DNA from: Streptomyces chryseus
Lineage (GTDB): Bacteria > Actinomycetota > Actinomycetes > Streptomycetales > Streptomycetaceae
Reading direction: 5' to 3'
Assembly: GCF_014650755.1 (NCBI RefSeq)
Contig: NZ_BMVO01000024.1
Coordinates: 1 to 64,000, forward strand
Length of the DNA stretch: 64,000 nt
The notes under the pieces were generated by a model that was not told the DNA's origin, searched no databases, and saw nothing but the letters and a program-made list of their open reading frames with translations. This document shows, one piece after another, positions 27,570-36,962 of the stretch. How positions within the stretch are numbered: the first letter of the stretch is position 1; every line of letters starts with the position of its first letter. Made by a program: the position numbers and the translations under genes.

Positions 27570-29125
27570 GGAGCACCGGGACCACGGGCCCGCGCCGGGG
27601 AAGGGACCGCAAGGCCCAGAGGGTGCCGGCCGCACAGGGCCGGGACCGCTTCGACGGCCCGGCGCCGCGCGCGGCGGTCGTCGGCGGCGGCATCGCGGGC
27701 CTGGCCGCCGCCACGGCGCTGGCCGAACGCGGCGTACACGTGACGCTCCACGAGCGCGAGACCGCTCTGGGCGGCCGCCTGGCCGGCTGGCCCACGGACC
27801 TGGCCGACGGTTCGCCGGCGACGATGAGCCGCGGATTCCACGCGTTCTTCCGCCAGTACTACAACCTGCGCGGGCTGCTGCGCCGGGCGGACCCGACCCT
27901 CGCCGTCCTGCGACCGCTGCCCGACTACCCCCTGCGCCACAGCGGCGGACTCACCGACAGCTTCGCCCACGTGCCCCGCACCCCGCCCTGGAGCGCGCTC
28001 GGATTCGTGGCGCTCAGCCCCACCTTCGGCTGGCGCGACCTCGCCGCGATGAACCCCCGGGCGGCCCTTCCGCTGCTCGACGTCCGGGTGCCCGAGGTGT
28101 ACGAGCGCTACGACCGCGTCAGCGCCCGGGACTTCCTCGACGCCGTCAACTTCCCCGAGGCCGCCCACCACCTGGCCTTCGAGGTCTTCTCCCGCAGCTT
28201 CTTCGCCGACCCGCGCGAACTGTCGGCGGCCGAGCTGCTGCTGATGTTCCACATCTACTTCCTCGGCTCCTCCGAGGGCCTGCTGTTCGACGTACCGGCG
28301 GAGCCCTGCCCCGACGCCCTGTGGGACCCGCTGGCCCGCTACCTCGACCGGCTCGGCGTCCGCGTGCTGACCGCCGCGCCCGTCGACTGCGTCGTCCCGG
28401 CCGAGGGCACGGCGCTCGCCGTCGAGGCGGGGGGCGCCTCGGCCGCGTACGACGCCGTCGTCCTCGCCCTGGACGTGGCCGGGCTGCGGAGCCTCGTCGC
28501 CGCGTCACCGAAGCTGGGCGACGAGCTCTGGCGCGCGGACATCGCCGCCCAGCGCACCGCGCCGCCGTTCCTGGTCTCCCGGCTGTGGCTCGACCGACCC
28601 GTCCGGGCGGACCGGGCCGGCTTCCTCGGTACAAGCGGCTTCGACGGGCTCGACAACGTCAGCGTCCTGGAGCGCTGGGAGGGCGAAGCGGCCCGCTGGG
28701 CGCGGCGTACCGGCGGCAGCGTCGTCGAACTGCACGGGTACGCGGTCGACGAGCACGCCGACCGCCGGGCCGTGGAACAACGCCTGCTGCGCCGGCTCCA
28801 CGGCCTCTACCCGGAGACGGCGGACGCCCGGATCGTGGACGCCCGCCACGAGTGGCGGGCGGACTGCCCGCTGTTCCCCGTCGGCGGCCACGCGTCCCGC
28901 CCGACGGTACGCACACCCCACCCCACGGTGATGACGGCCGGCGACCTGGTCCGCTGCGACCTGCCCGTGGCCCTCATGGAACGGGCGGCCACCACCGGCT
29001 TCCTCGCCGCCAACACGCTGCTGCGGCGCTGGGGCGTACGCGGCCACCCGCTGTGGACGGTTCCGCGCAAGGGGCGCTCACCGGCGCTCCGGGCCCTCGC
29101 GGCGCTCGCCGCGGGAACCGGCTGA
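27566..29125 (+). CDS. crtU: beta-carotene desaturase/methyltransferase CrtU
   Basis: This 519-residue FAD-dependent protein of the phytoene-desaturase superfamily has a Rossmann nucleotide site (VVGGGIAGLAAATAL) after a basic N-terminal extension of about 35 residues, GGRLAGWP, and a C-terminal FAD-domain part (TAGDLVRCDLPV). CrtU aromatises the beta-rings of beta-carotene with methyl migration to give isorenieratene. The start at ATG 27566 overlaps the crtT stop. It ends 10 bp from the convergent Rieske gene, leaving no room for a long terminator. Confidence 0.93.
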   Translation: MRSTGTTGPRRGRDRKAQRVPAAQGRDRFDGPAPRAAVVGGGIAGLAAATALAERGVHVTLHERETALGGRLAGWPTDLADGSPATMSRGFHAFFRQYYNLRGLLRRADPTLAVLRPLPDYPLRHSGGLTDSFAHVPRTPPWSALGFVALSPTFGWRDLAAMNPRAALPLLDVRVPEVYERYDRVSARDFLDAVNFPEAAHHLAFEVFSRSFFADPRELSAAELLLMFHIYFLGSSEGLLFDVPAEPCPDALWDPLARYLDRLGVRVLTAAPVDCVVPAEGTALAVEAGGASAAYDAVVLALDVAGLRSLVAASPKLGDELWRADIAAQRTAPPFLVSRLWLDRPVRADRAGFLGTSGFDGLDNVSVLERWEGEAARWARRTGGSVVELHGYAVDEHADRRAVEQRLLRRLHGLYPETADARIVDARHEWRADCPLFPVGGHASRPTVRTPHPTVMTAGDLVRCDLPVALMERAATTGFLAANTLLRRWGVRGHPLWTVPRKGRSPALRALAALAAGTG

Positions 29126-29135
29126 GCCGCCGCCC

Positions 29136-30149
29136 TCAGCCGGGGAAGCGGCCGGTGCTGCGCAGGTGCCAGCGCCGCTCCGCGTACGCGAGGTCGTCGC
29201 GCCACAGCCGCCCAGCCGCCCACCGCATGAGCGGCCGCAGAGCGGGGGCGGCGGCCCGCGCCGCGGCGAAGCCCCGCCGGTCGGAAGCGGCCACCACGGC
29301 CTCGGTCACCGCCGTGCGCGGGGCGCCGTCCGGGCCCCGGCCCAGCGGCGTGGCGTGCGTCTCCACCACGGACGTCGCCCCCTCGCCCTCGGTGATGTGC
29401 ATGACGACCGTGCGCGGCTCGGGCGCCGTGAACACGGCCCGTACGGGCACGACCAGCCGCCCGGCGACCTTGAAGGACACGTCGACGGTGAACGCGTCGT
29501 CGTCCCCCTCGCCCTCCGGCGCCTCGACGACGGTCAGGTCGACGAAGGAGTACGGGTGGAACCAGGACCCGTGCCACGGGTCGAGGCGGTTGGCCACCAC
29601 GTCCTGCGGCTCACAGCGCCCCACCGCGCCGAACACCGCGTCCACAGCGCCGCCCTCCGGGCGCCTCGGTACGACGGGACGCTCCAGCGGCGGCTCCCCG
29701 CCCAGCGCGTCGAGGCGTACCCAGGCGAGCACGCCGTCGTCGTGGGCGGGCAGCGGCTCCCAGCCCGCGAACGGCCGGCCGTCCAGGGACAGGCCGTGCC
29801 AGCGGCACACGAGCGTGCCGCACACGACCCTGCCCTCCCGCAGCGGCGCCCCCAGATGCGGGCAGGCGCCCGGCCCCGCTCTCAGCTCGCCCGTGACGGT
29901 GCGCCAGGCGACGACCTCCGCGCCCCCCACGGTCCGCCCGAACGGCCGGCCGCCGCGACCGATGTCGCGGGAGGCCCCGATCACGTACCAATTGCCCGAC
30001 GGGCGCGCCGCCGAGCGCTTCAGAGCCCCGGCGATCAGGGCTGGTCTCGCCTCGCGCCAGGTGGGGGTCTGCTGCTCCCACCGGGCGTGGTCCCGCCGCC
30101 GCGCCCGCAGGGGCAGCCCCCGCCGGCGCGGTCCTCGTACTCCGGTCAC
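29136..30149 (-). CDS. Rieske [2Fe-2S] protein (DUF5914-like) of the crt cluster
   Basis: The 337-residue protein has a Rieske cluster motif. C96 and H98 are in CPHLG and C115 and H118 are in CRWHG, so all four ligands are present. A C-terminal part of about 190 residues looks like a ligand-binding helix-grip domain rather than a typical oxygenase catalytic domain. It is the fourth gene of crtE-crtI-crtB-x and starts at GTG 30149, overlapping the crtB stop (GTGA). The fourth gene of the Streptomyces crtEIBV operon was named crtV and described as a methylesterase; this protein does not look like one. A redox role in carotenoid modification, or electron supply to CrtU, is possible but unproven. 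Confidence 0.8.
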   Translation of the reverse strand: MTGVRGPRRRGLPLRARRRDHARWEQQTPTWREARPALIAGALKRSAARPSGNWYVIGASRDIGRGGRPFGRTVGGAEVVAWRTVTGELRAGPGACPHLGAPLREGRVVCGTLVCRWHGLSLDGRPFAGWEPLPAHDDGVLAWVRLDALGGEPPLERPVVPRRPEGGAVDAVFGAVGRCEPQDVVANRLDPWHGSWFHPYSFVDLTVVEAPEGEGDDDAFTVDVSFKVAGRLVVPVRAVFTAPEPRTVVMHITEGEGATSVVETHATPLGRGPDGAPRTAVTEAVVAASDRRGFAAARAAAPALRPLMRWAAGRLWRDDLAYAERRWHLRSTGRFPG

Positions 30150-31180
30150 GTCCCCGCCCCCTTCCGCCCCGCGCCTGCCGGCCTGCCTGCCGTGGACGCC
30201 GTGCGCGACGGCTCCGGGCCGCGCTCCGGCAGCTCTCGGCGCCGTACCCGGGTACGGGCACGCGCCGTGAGGATGGCCCCGAGCCCGGCCAGCGCCACGC
30301 CGGCCCGCCGGGTGCGCGGCACCACCGAACGCCGGTGGACCACGCCGTAGCCGTCGTCCGCGATGGCGTCGAGGATCCCGCCGTACAGCGCGTACGCCGT
30401 ACGGATGCACGGGCGCACCCGCGGTTCCAGCATGCCGATGCCCGGTTCCGCCTCCTGGTAGACGCTCCGGGTGAGAGCCGCGGCGGCCACGAGCGCCGCG
30501 CGGATGCGGCGGTCGGACTTCCCGGTGGCACGGCTCCACTCCAGCAGCGCCCGGTCGGCCCCGTGCGCGGCGAGCAGATCGGCCGGCAGGTAGACGCGCC
30601 CCCGGTCGAGGTCCTCACCGACGTCGCGCAGGAAGTTGGTGAGCTGGAACGCGACGCCCAGTGCGGCGGCGTGCGGCGCCGCCACCTCCCTGGGCACGAC
30701 CGTCCCCAGCACGGGCAGCATCTGCAGACCGATCACGGCCGCCGAACCGTGCATGTACGCCCTCAGGTCGTCGTACGTCGCGTAGTCCGTGACCGTGAGG
30801 TCGTCCCGCATGGACGTCATGAAGTCGGCGAAGTGCTCGGGCGCGATGGCGTACGTCAGGGCCGTGTCGGCCACCGCCCGGACCACCGGCTCGGCGCTCC
30901 TGCCGGTCCGCAGCCCGGCGCGCAGTTCGCTCTCCAGCCGCGCGAGCCGCCGGTCGCGCCCCTCGGGCGAGTGCGCCGCGGCCAGGTCGTCCACGATGTC
31001 GTCGGCCCAGCGCGCGAAGCCGTACAGCGCGTGCACCGCCGGACGCCGGTGCACCGGCAGCAGGCGCGTGGCGAGGAAGTAGGTCTTGCCGTGCCGGGCG
31101 TTGAGCCGCCGGCAGTGCTGGTACGCCGCGCGCAGTCCCGGGTCGTGGATGCGCGCCGCGTCGAGTTCGCGTCGTGTCAT
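30146..31180 (-). CDS. crtB: phytoene synthase CrtB
   Basis: The 344-residue protein is a squalene/phytoene synthase family member. It has the first Asp-rich motif in FARWADDIVDD (about 56-66) and the second in LRDVGEDLDRGRVYLP (about 184-199). It joins two geranylgeranyl diphosphates to phytoene. After the conserved domain (to about residue 285) the protein carries a basic, Arg-rich tail of roughly 55 residues that is not needed for the fold. It lies 10 bp after crtI and couples to the Rieske gene. Confidence 0.95.
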   Translation of the reverse strand: MTRRELDAARIHDPGLRAAYQHCRRLNARHGKTYFLATRLLPVHRRPAVHALYGFARWADDIVDDLAAAHSPEGRDRRLARLESELRAGLRTGRSAEPVVRAVADTALTYAIAPEHFADFMTSMRDDLTVTDYATYDDLRAYMHGSAAVIGLQMLPVLGTVVPREVAAPHAAALGVAFQLTNFLRDVGEDLDRGRVYLPADLLAAHGADRALLEWSRATGKSDRRIRAALVAAAALTRSVYQEAEPGIGMLEPRVRPCIRTAYALYGGILDAIADDGYGVVHRRSVVPRTRRAGVALAGLGAILTARARTRVRRRELPERGPEPSRTASTAGRPAGAGRKGAGT

Positions 31181-31190
31181 GGCCCGCCTC

Positions 31191-32672
31191 TCACAGTCCG
31201 CTGATGCGGGACGCCGCCAGCTTTCCGCTGACCAGCACGGTGGGCACGCCCACGCCCGGGGTCGTTCCGCAGCCGGCCAGTACGGCGTTCTCGACGCCGG
31301 ACACGAGGTTCCGGGGCCGGAACGGGCCGGTCTGCGCGAAGGTGTGGGCGGCTGAGAAGGGCGTCCCCGCCGCGTGCCCCTGCGCCGACCAGTCGGCGGG
31401 AGTGATCAGCTCCTCCTCCTCGATCGAGTCGCCGAACCCGTCGAGCCCGCGCCGCTCCAGCTCGCGCACCAGGCGGTCGCGGTAACGGGGCCCGAGCGCG
31501 CCCCACGCGGCGGCGGAAGGGCCGACCGACGTGTTCGGGCAGGGGGCGAGGACGTAGTGCAGGTGCCTGCCCTCGGGGGCGAGCAGCGGGTCGTGGGCCG
31601 TGGGGCGGGTGAGCAGCAGCGACGGGTCGCTCATCAGCCGCCCGGTCCGGGTGATCTCGTCGAACGTGCGCTCCCAGGCGTGCCCGAAGGAGATGGTGTG
31701 GTGGGCCAGCCCCGGCCAGGTGCGGCGCGTGCCCGCGTGCAGGATCACCGCCGACGGCGAGTGCCGCAGCCGCACCGGGCGGCGCGGGGCGCGGCCCAGC
31801 AGGCGGTAGACGACGGGCAGATCGGGAGTCAGGACCACCGCGTCGCAGGCCAGTTCCTCACCGTCGCCCAGGCGTACGGCGGTGACACGCCCCGCGCGCA
31901 CCCGCAGGTCCGTCACCTCGCTCCCGTACCGGAACCGGGCCCCGGCGTCCCCGGCGGCGTCCGCCATCGCCACGGGCAGCGCGTGCATGCCGCCCTTCGG
32001 GAAGTAGACGCCCGCGACGGTGTCCATGTAGGCGATGACGGCATACGCGGCGAGCGCCCGGGCGGGCGGCACACCGGCGTACAGCGACTGGAAGGAGAAC
32101 ACCCGGCGCAGGCGCGGGTCCTTGACGAACCGGCCGATCTGCGCGTCCAGCCGGCCGAAGCCGCGCAGCGCCGCCAGCCGGGCCAGGTCGGGGTGCAGCA
32201 GCTGGAAGGGGGAGTCGAAGTTCGTGTCGATGAACCGGCGCATCTGGGCCTCGTAGAGGGACTTCAGCCACACCCGCAGCCGGCGGTACCCGGCCGCCTC
32301 CGCCGGACCCGCGAAGGCGCGGACCTCCTCGGCCATCGCGTCGCCGTCGGTGTGCACGTCGAGCCCCGAGCCGTCGGCGAACAGCGCCCGATAGGCGGGG
32401 TGCAGCTCCACGAGGTCGACCCGGGCGGCCAGCGAGTCGCCCACCGCGGCGAAGGCCTCGTCGGCCAGGTGGGGCATGGTGAGCACGGTCGGGCCGGTGT
32501 CGAGGCTGTAGCCGCCCAGGCGGGTGCGCCCGGCCCGCCCGCCCGGCTGGTCCGACCGCTCCACCACCGTCACCTCGCGGCCGCTGCCCACCAGGTGCAG
32601 CGCGGCGGCGAGGCCGGAAAGACCGGCCCCCACGACGACCACACGGTCCGTACGACCGGGAACGGTTCTCAT
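31191..32672 (-). CDS. crtI: phytoene desaturase CrtI
   Basis: This 493-residue FAD-dependent desaturase has the N-terminal dinucleotide motif VVVVGAGLSGLAAALHL, ERSDQPGGRAGRT, the GYSLDTGPTVLTMP motif, and the C-terminal FAD-binding end AGCGTTPGVGVPTVLVSGK. It converts phytoene to lycopene in four steps. Its ATG overlaps the crtE stop by 4 bp, and GAGGAG upstream supports the start. Confidence 0.95.
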   Translation of the reverse strand: MRTVPGRTDRVVVVGAGLSGLAAALHLVGSGREVTVVERSDQPGGRAGRTRLGGYSLDTGPTVLTMPHLADEAFAAVGDSLAARVDLVELHPAYRALFADGSGLDVHTDGDAMAEEVRAFAGPAEAAGYRRLRVWLKSLYEAQMRRFIDTNFDSPFQLLHPDLARLAALRGFGRLDAQIGRFVKDPRLRRVFSFQSLYAGVPPARALAAYAVIAYMDTVAGVYFPKGGMHALPVAMADAAGDAGARFRYGSEVTDLRVRAGRVTAVRLGDGEELACDAVVLTPDLPVVYRLLGRAPRRPVRLRHSPSAVILHAGTRRTWPGLAHHTISFGHAWERTFDEITRTGRLMSDPSLLLTRPTAHDPLLAPEGRHLHYVLAPCPNTSVGPSAAAWGALGPRYRDRLVRELERRGLDGFGDSIEEEELITPADWSAQGHAAGTPFSAAHTFAQTGPFRPRNLVSGVENAVLAGCGTTPGVGVPTVLVSGKLAASRISGL

Positions 32673-33853
32673 CCGGCGCTCTCCTCGCCCGTCGGGTCCA
32701 GGCCCGCCGCCGTACGGACCAGCCTGCCGAGCGCCGCGACCGCCGCGGGCTCACCGGGCAGGCCCGCCAGGCGGCGTTCACCGGTACGGACCAGGCGGCC
32801 GATCTCCGCCTCGACGACGCGCCGGGCACCGGTGCTCTCCAGCGCCTGCCGGGCGCCGCGCACCTGGGCGTCGGTCAGGCCCGGGCCTACCGCTCTCAGC
32901 GCCGCACCGGCCGAGGCGTCGCCGGACGCGTCGGCCAGCCGCAGGGCGACGGCGCGCACGTACGTCAGCTTCCCGTCGCGCAGGTCCTCGTCGACCGGTT
33001 TGCCGGTGCGGCGCGGATCGCCGAACACGCCCAGCAGGTCGTCCCTCAGCTGGAAGGCGAGGCCCGCGCCGCGGCCCGCCGCCCGCAGCGTCCCCGTGGT
33101 GCGGCCGGTCGCTCCCGCGAGCGCGGCGCCCAGCGCGAGCGGACGCTCGACGGTGTAGAGCGCGGTCTTGAGACGGGCGATGCGCAGGGCCTCCTCCGGA
33201 GCCGAAGCACCCGTGGCGGCCGCCCGTACGTCCAGGTACTGACCGGCGACCATCTCCGTGCGCATGGCGCGCCACTCCCGGTACACGCGCCGGCCCTCGG
33301 CGCAGGACAGGGCCGTCTCGGTCACCAGGTCGTCGGCCCACGCGAGGGCGAGGTCGCCGGCCAGGACGGCTCCGGCGGTGCCGTAGGACTCCGGCGAACC
33401 GCGCATCCCGGCCAGGGCGTGCCGCCGCGCGAAGTCCTCGTGCACGGCGGCGGCGCCGCGGCGTACCGGAGAGCGGTCCATGACGTCGTCGTGGACCAGG
33501 GCGCACGTCTGGATGAGTTCGAGCGCGGCGGCGACGTTCAGCACCCGGCGTGCGTCCGCCCCACCGGCCGGACCGCCACAGGCCCGCCACCCCCACCACA
33601 GGAACTGGGCCCGCAGCCGCTTGCCGCCGCGCAGGGCGACATCGCGTACGCGCGCGGCCAGTTCGGCGGCGAACACCCCGTCCGTCCGGGCCGCCTCGGC
33701 CAGCCGTTCGTCCAGGCAGGTCCGCAGGACGTCCTCCACGGCGTCGGCGACGGCGGAGTCGACCCGCGCCACCGTCGGGAAGTCAGCGCCGGCCGGTCCT
33801 CCTGTGCCACCCGTCGTGTGCGTGTCGTCCTCCGTCGCCTCGATGCCGAGCAT
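32669..33853 (-). CDS. crtE: geranylgeranyl diphosphate synthase CrtE
   Basis: The 394-residue polyprenyl synthase has a first Asp-rich motif DDVMD (in LVHDDVMDRS) and a second in LRDDLLGVFGD, with the conserved GGKRLR stretch near residue 77. It makes the C20 precursor of carotenoids. Compared with the family (300-350 residues) it has about 30 extra N-terminal residues. The start is supported by GGAAGGGG four bases before ATG 33853. It is the first gene of the four-gene carotenoid operon; upstream is the Dps gene on the same strand with a 90-bp gap. The same GGPP pool could in principle feed other terpenoids. Confidence 0.93.
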   Translation of the reverse strand: MLGIEATEDDTHTTGGTGGPAGADFPTVARVDSAVADAVEDVLRTCLDERLAEAARTDGVFAAELAARVRDVALRGGKRLRAQFLWWGWRACGGPAGGADARRVLNVAAALELIQTCALVHDDVMDRSPVRRGAAAVHEDFARRHALAGMRGSPESYGTAGAVLAGDLALAWADDLVTETALSCAEGRRVYREWRAMRTEMVAGQYLDVRAAATGASAPEEALRIARLKTALYTVERPLALGAALAGATGRTTGTLRAAGRGAGLAFQLRDDLLGVFGDPRRTGKPVDEDLRDGKLTYVRAVALRLADASGDASAGAALRAVGPGLTDAQVRGARQALESTGARRVVEAEIGRLVRTGERRLAGLPGEPAAVAALGRLVRTAAGLDPTGEESAG

Positions 33854-33943
33854 GCAGCCCCTTCCCGCGCGTCGCGACTCCGTCGAACACCGCCTCTTCC
33901 GCTCGAAGGGCGCGTTCGGATGCGGTGAGGCGTACGCCGGTTC

Positions 33944-34516
33944 TCACGGCCGGCCGCGCGCCTGTTCGGCGGCCTGCGCGGCCGCCTTGCGTTCGGTCGA
34001 CGCGCCCGCGGTGCTCAGCCGCCCGCCGCCGCTCTCCAGGTGGGCCCGTACGAACCACTGGAACAGTTCGAGTCCGCGCAACTGCTCGATCAGCATGTCC
34101 TGCGTGACCGGGTCGGGCTCGTCGGTGGCCTTCATCGCCGCCCGGTGCTCCTCGATGACCGACGTGTAGACGAGATCGAGTGCGCCCAGGTGCTCGATGG
34201 CCTCGGCACGGCCGATGGAGTAGTCGTTCCACGTACGGTCGGAGACGAGCGCGCCCGGGGTGCCGTGCGGCTCTCCGCCCAGCGTCGAGATGCGTTCGGC
34301 GAGGTCGTCCGCCATCGCCCGGACCTGCTCGACCTGCGGGTCGATCATCTCGTGCACGGCGATGAAGTGCGGTCCCACGACGTTCCAGTGGATGTGCTTG
34401 AGGGTGAGGGCCAGGTCGTTGAGTGCGTGCAGACGCATCTGCAGCAGCGGGATGACCGCGCCGCTGTCCTGCGTCGTCATGCCCGGCACGGTGTAGTCGG
34501 GGTCCTTGGGGGTCAC
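33944..34516 (-). CDS. Dps-family ferritin-like DNA-protection protein
   Basis: The 190-residue protein has the Dps ferroxidase signature: HWNVVGPHFIAVHEMID (about 47-63) followed by ADDLAERI. The His, Asp and Glu ligands lie at the expected dimer-interface spacing. It should form dodecamers that oxidise and store iron with peroxide and may bind DNA. A hydrophilic C-terminal tail (about 170-190, Ala/Arg/Gly-rich) could bind DNA. The GTG start at 34516 has GGAG five bases upstream. It lies upstream of crtE on the same strand, so stress proteins and pigments are adjacent. Confidence 0.9.
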   Translation of the reverse strand: MTPKDPDYTVPGMTTQDSGAVIPLLQMRLHALNDLALTLKHIHWNVVGPHFIAVHEMIDPQVEQVRAMADDLAERISTLGGEPHGTPGALVSDRTWNDYSIGRAEAIEHLGALDLVYTSVIEEHRAAMKATDEPDPVTQDMLIEQLRGLELFQWFVRAHLESGGGRLSTAGASTERKAAAQAAEQARGRP

Positions 34517-34672
34517 TCTCGCTCCTTGGTCGTGGCTGCCTCTCGCCAAGGCAACCACCGCCGGCGCCGTCGCGCCCGGCCACGGCGGGCGGGCGGTACG
34601 CCGTTGAGGTGACGCCCCGCACCGGACGGCCCGGCTGCGGAAGAGCCCGCAGGGGAAGGCCGCCGGGCCGCG

Positions 34673-35890
34673 TCAGAAGGCGTAACGGATCGTCAGCCAG
34701 GGAGCGTGGCGGTCGACGAGAGCGCGTACGGTCTCCACCCCCGCCGCCTTCACGTCGTTGCGGTACCGCACGTTCCAGCTGCCGTTCTCGGAGCGCTTCG
34801 GCTGCTGGAGGTCGGGGCGCCAGATGGCGTCCTCGGCGCGCGGGTGCCAGGCCATGTTGACCTCGTGCAGGTCCGCGTTGTGCGTCAGCATGATCACCTC
34901 GGCGGCCGCCTGCTCCTTCACCCGGGGCGGCAGGACGTCGTCCATCCGCCGGAGCAGCTCCGCCCAGGCCTCCTCCCAGCCGGGCCTGATGACGACGGGG
35001 GACAGGTTGAAGTGGACCTCGTAGCCGGCGTCGAGGAAGTCCCCGGCCGCCGCGATGCGCTCCTCCACGGGGCTGGTGCGGATGTCCAGCAGCCGGGAGT
35101 CGTCCGGAGGCATCACGGAGAACCGGACGCGCGTGCGTCCGCGCGGGTCGAGCAGCAGCAGGTCGGGGTTGACGAACTTGGTGGCGAACGACGCCTTGGC
35201 GGTGGGCCAGCGGGTGAAGGCGTCCACGAGCTCAGCGGTGTTGTCGCAGATCAGCGCGTCGACCGAACAGTCGTTGTTCTCCCCGATGTCGTAGACCCAG
35301 GCGCTCGGATCGCACTGGTTCGGCTCCCTCTTGGGGCCCTGGGCGGTGACGTGCCGGGCCAGGCGGGCGATGATCCGGTCGACGTTCGTGAAGACGGTGA
35401 CCGGATTGGCGTAGCCCTTGCGCCGCGGCACATAGCAGTACGCGCACGCCATGGCGCACCCGTTGGCGGCCCCCGGCGCGATCCAGTCCGCCGAGCGGCC
35501 GTTGGGCCGTACGGTGAGTGTCTTCTTCTCGCCCAGGACCAGCACGGTGCTCTTGATCCGCACCCACCGCTCCGCGTTCCCCTGGTTGCCGTGCAGGTGG
35601 GGGATGCGCCAGTGGGAGTCGGTGAACACGACCTCAGCGTCCGGGAAGTCCGCGAGGATCCGCCGCCCCCTCGGTGAGGCCGCCGCGCCGGGTTCGGCGT
35701 GGATCTCCCGTACCGACAGCATCCGCCGCGCCCGGGGCGAGTCGCGGAAGAGCGGCCCCTGGGGCCGTCGCACCTCCCGGCCCGTCCGGATCTCCTCGAT
35801 GCCGAACAGCCCGTCGGGCTCCTCGTCCGGCGCACCGGACGGCCGGGGAGTGGGCCTGTCCGCCCCGGTCCACGTCCCGTCGTCAGCCAC
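34673..35890 (-). CDS. radical SAM protein, spore photoproduct lyase-like family
   Basis: The 405-residue protein has a radical SAM cluster motif C145-x3-C149-x2-C152 (GCAMACAYCYV). The context resembles the actinobacterial spore-photoproduct-lyase-like family (DWIAPGAANGC before the motif, YANPVTVF after it). The [4Fe-4S] cluster would cleave SAM to start radical chemistry. True spore photoproduct lyase repairs UV thymine dimers in endospores, which Streptomyces does not make, so the substrate is uncertain; DNA photoproduct repair is a reasonable guess. The GTG at 35890 lies 3 bp after the SDR gene, so the two are an operon. Confidence 0.8.
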   Translation of the reverse strand: MADDGTWTGADRPTPRPSGAPDEEPDGLFGIEEIRTGREVRRPQGPLFRDSPRARRMLSVREIHAEPGAAASPRGRRILADFPDAEVVFTDSHWRIPHLHGNQGNAERWVRIKSTVLVLGEKKTLTVRPNGRSADWIAPGAANGCAMACAYCYVPRRKGYANPVTVFTNVDRIIARLARHVTAQGPKREPNQCDPSAWVYDIGENNDCSVDALICDNTAELVDAFTRWPTAKASFATKFVNPDLLLLDPRGRTRVRFSVMPPDDSRLLDIRTSPVEERIAAAGDFLDAGYEVHFNLSPVVIRPGWEEAWAELLRRMDDVLPPRVKEQAAAEVIMLTHNADLHEVNMAWHPRAEDAIWRPDLQQPKRSENGSWNVRYRNDVKAAGVETVRALVDRHAPWLTIRYAF

Positions 35891-35893
35891 CGC

Positions 35894-36793
35894 TCACACC
35901 CGCCCGCCCTCCGGCGCCCCGGGGCCGAGCACCGCCGCGCGCCCGCCGGCGCCCAGCAGCCCCGTCGCCGTCAGCCCCGCCTCCCGTTCGAGCCGCGGCA
36001 GCTCCCGCTTCGAGACCCAGGTGACCACGGGGGGCATCGCCGCGCGGACGGCCTGGGTGGCACGGAGCCATCCGGGTACGTACACGGAGGCCCGGCGCCG
36101 CTCGACGGCCCGCACCATGCGCGCCGCCACCAGGTCCGGCGGGTAGACCTTGCGCGCCGGACGCGGCATGTGCCCCCGCAGTTCGCGCAGGACGGGGTGC
36201 TGGTCGGCGTCGCGGATCATGTCGGTGTCGGTCCAGTTCAGGTACCCGATGCCGACGCCGACGCCCTCGTGCGCCAGCTCGGCGCGCAGGGCGTGGGCGA
36301 ACGACTCGACGCCGGCCTTGGAGGCGCAGTACGCGCTCATCATGGGCGCCGCCCCGATGGAGGCCAGCGAGGCGATCTGGAGGTAGTGCCCGCGGGTCGC
36401 CCGCAGATCCGGCAGGAAGGCACGCGCCGTGATCGCGCTGCCGACCAGGTTGACCTCGATCACCCGGCGCCACAGCGCCGGGTCGGTCTCCGAGAAGGGG
36501 CCGCCCTCCGCCACCCCCGCGTTCGCGATCACCACCGATACGGGCCCCAGGCGGTCCCGCACCTCGGCGGCCACCCGGGCCATCCCGTCGTCGTCGGTGA
36601 TGTCGACCTCCCAGCACGCGGCCCGCCCGCCCAGCGCGCCCTGTACCTCCGCCAGGGTCGATTCCTCCCGGCCGAGCAGGGCCACCGTGGCCCCCCGCCG
36701 GGTCAGTTCGAGCGCCAGCGCCGCGCCGAGGCCCCGGGCGGCGCCGGTCACGACGGCGGTGCGGCCGTGCAGAGGACGTGCGGTGCCGGTCAC
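35894..36793 (-). CDS. short-chain dehydrogenase/reductase
   Basis: The 299-residue SDR is classical in its first 250 residues: cofactor motif TGAARGLGAALA, NAGVAEGG, the catalytic Ser in ASLAS, and YCASK (catalytic Tyr and Lys). A C-terminal extension of about 45 residues (VSKRELPRLEREAG onward) is less conserved. The substrate is unknown. The GTG start at 36793 has GGAGG five bases upstream. It is the first gene of the operon with the radical SAM protein; it could prepare or process the substrate of that enzyme, but this is inference. Confidence 0.85.
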   Translation of the reverse strand: MTGTARPLHGRTAVVTGAARGLGAALALELTRRGATVALLGREESTLAEVQGALGGRAACWEVDITDDDGMARVAAEVRDRLGPVSVVIANAGVAEGGPFSETDPALWRRVIEVNLVGSAITARAFLPDLRATRGHYLQIASLASIGAAPMMSAYCASKAGVESFAHALRAELAHEGVGVGIGYLNWTDTDMIRDADQHPVLRELRGHMPRPARKVYPPDLVAARMVRAVERRRASVYVPGWLRATQAVRAAMPPVVTWVSKRELPRLEREAGLTATGLLGAGGRAAVLGPGAPEGGRV

Positions 36794-36962
36794 GTGGTCC
36801 TCCTGGCTGGGAAGGTGCCGCCGAGTCGGCGGTTGGTCCTTTCACCATAGGCAGCGGACGCGGGGACCGCCGCCGCGAGTCGCCGCGGCGGCGCGGTGCG
36901 GCGAGAGTGGAGGGGGCGCAGCCGCACCCTGCGGAGGCGGGCGGGGGAGGAGGGAACGGCCC

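Noticed and set aside
33854..33943. SigB-like promoter before crtE
   Set aside because: I could not find a GTTT/GGGTAT pair in the 90-bp gap; the carotenoid promoter remains unknown.
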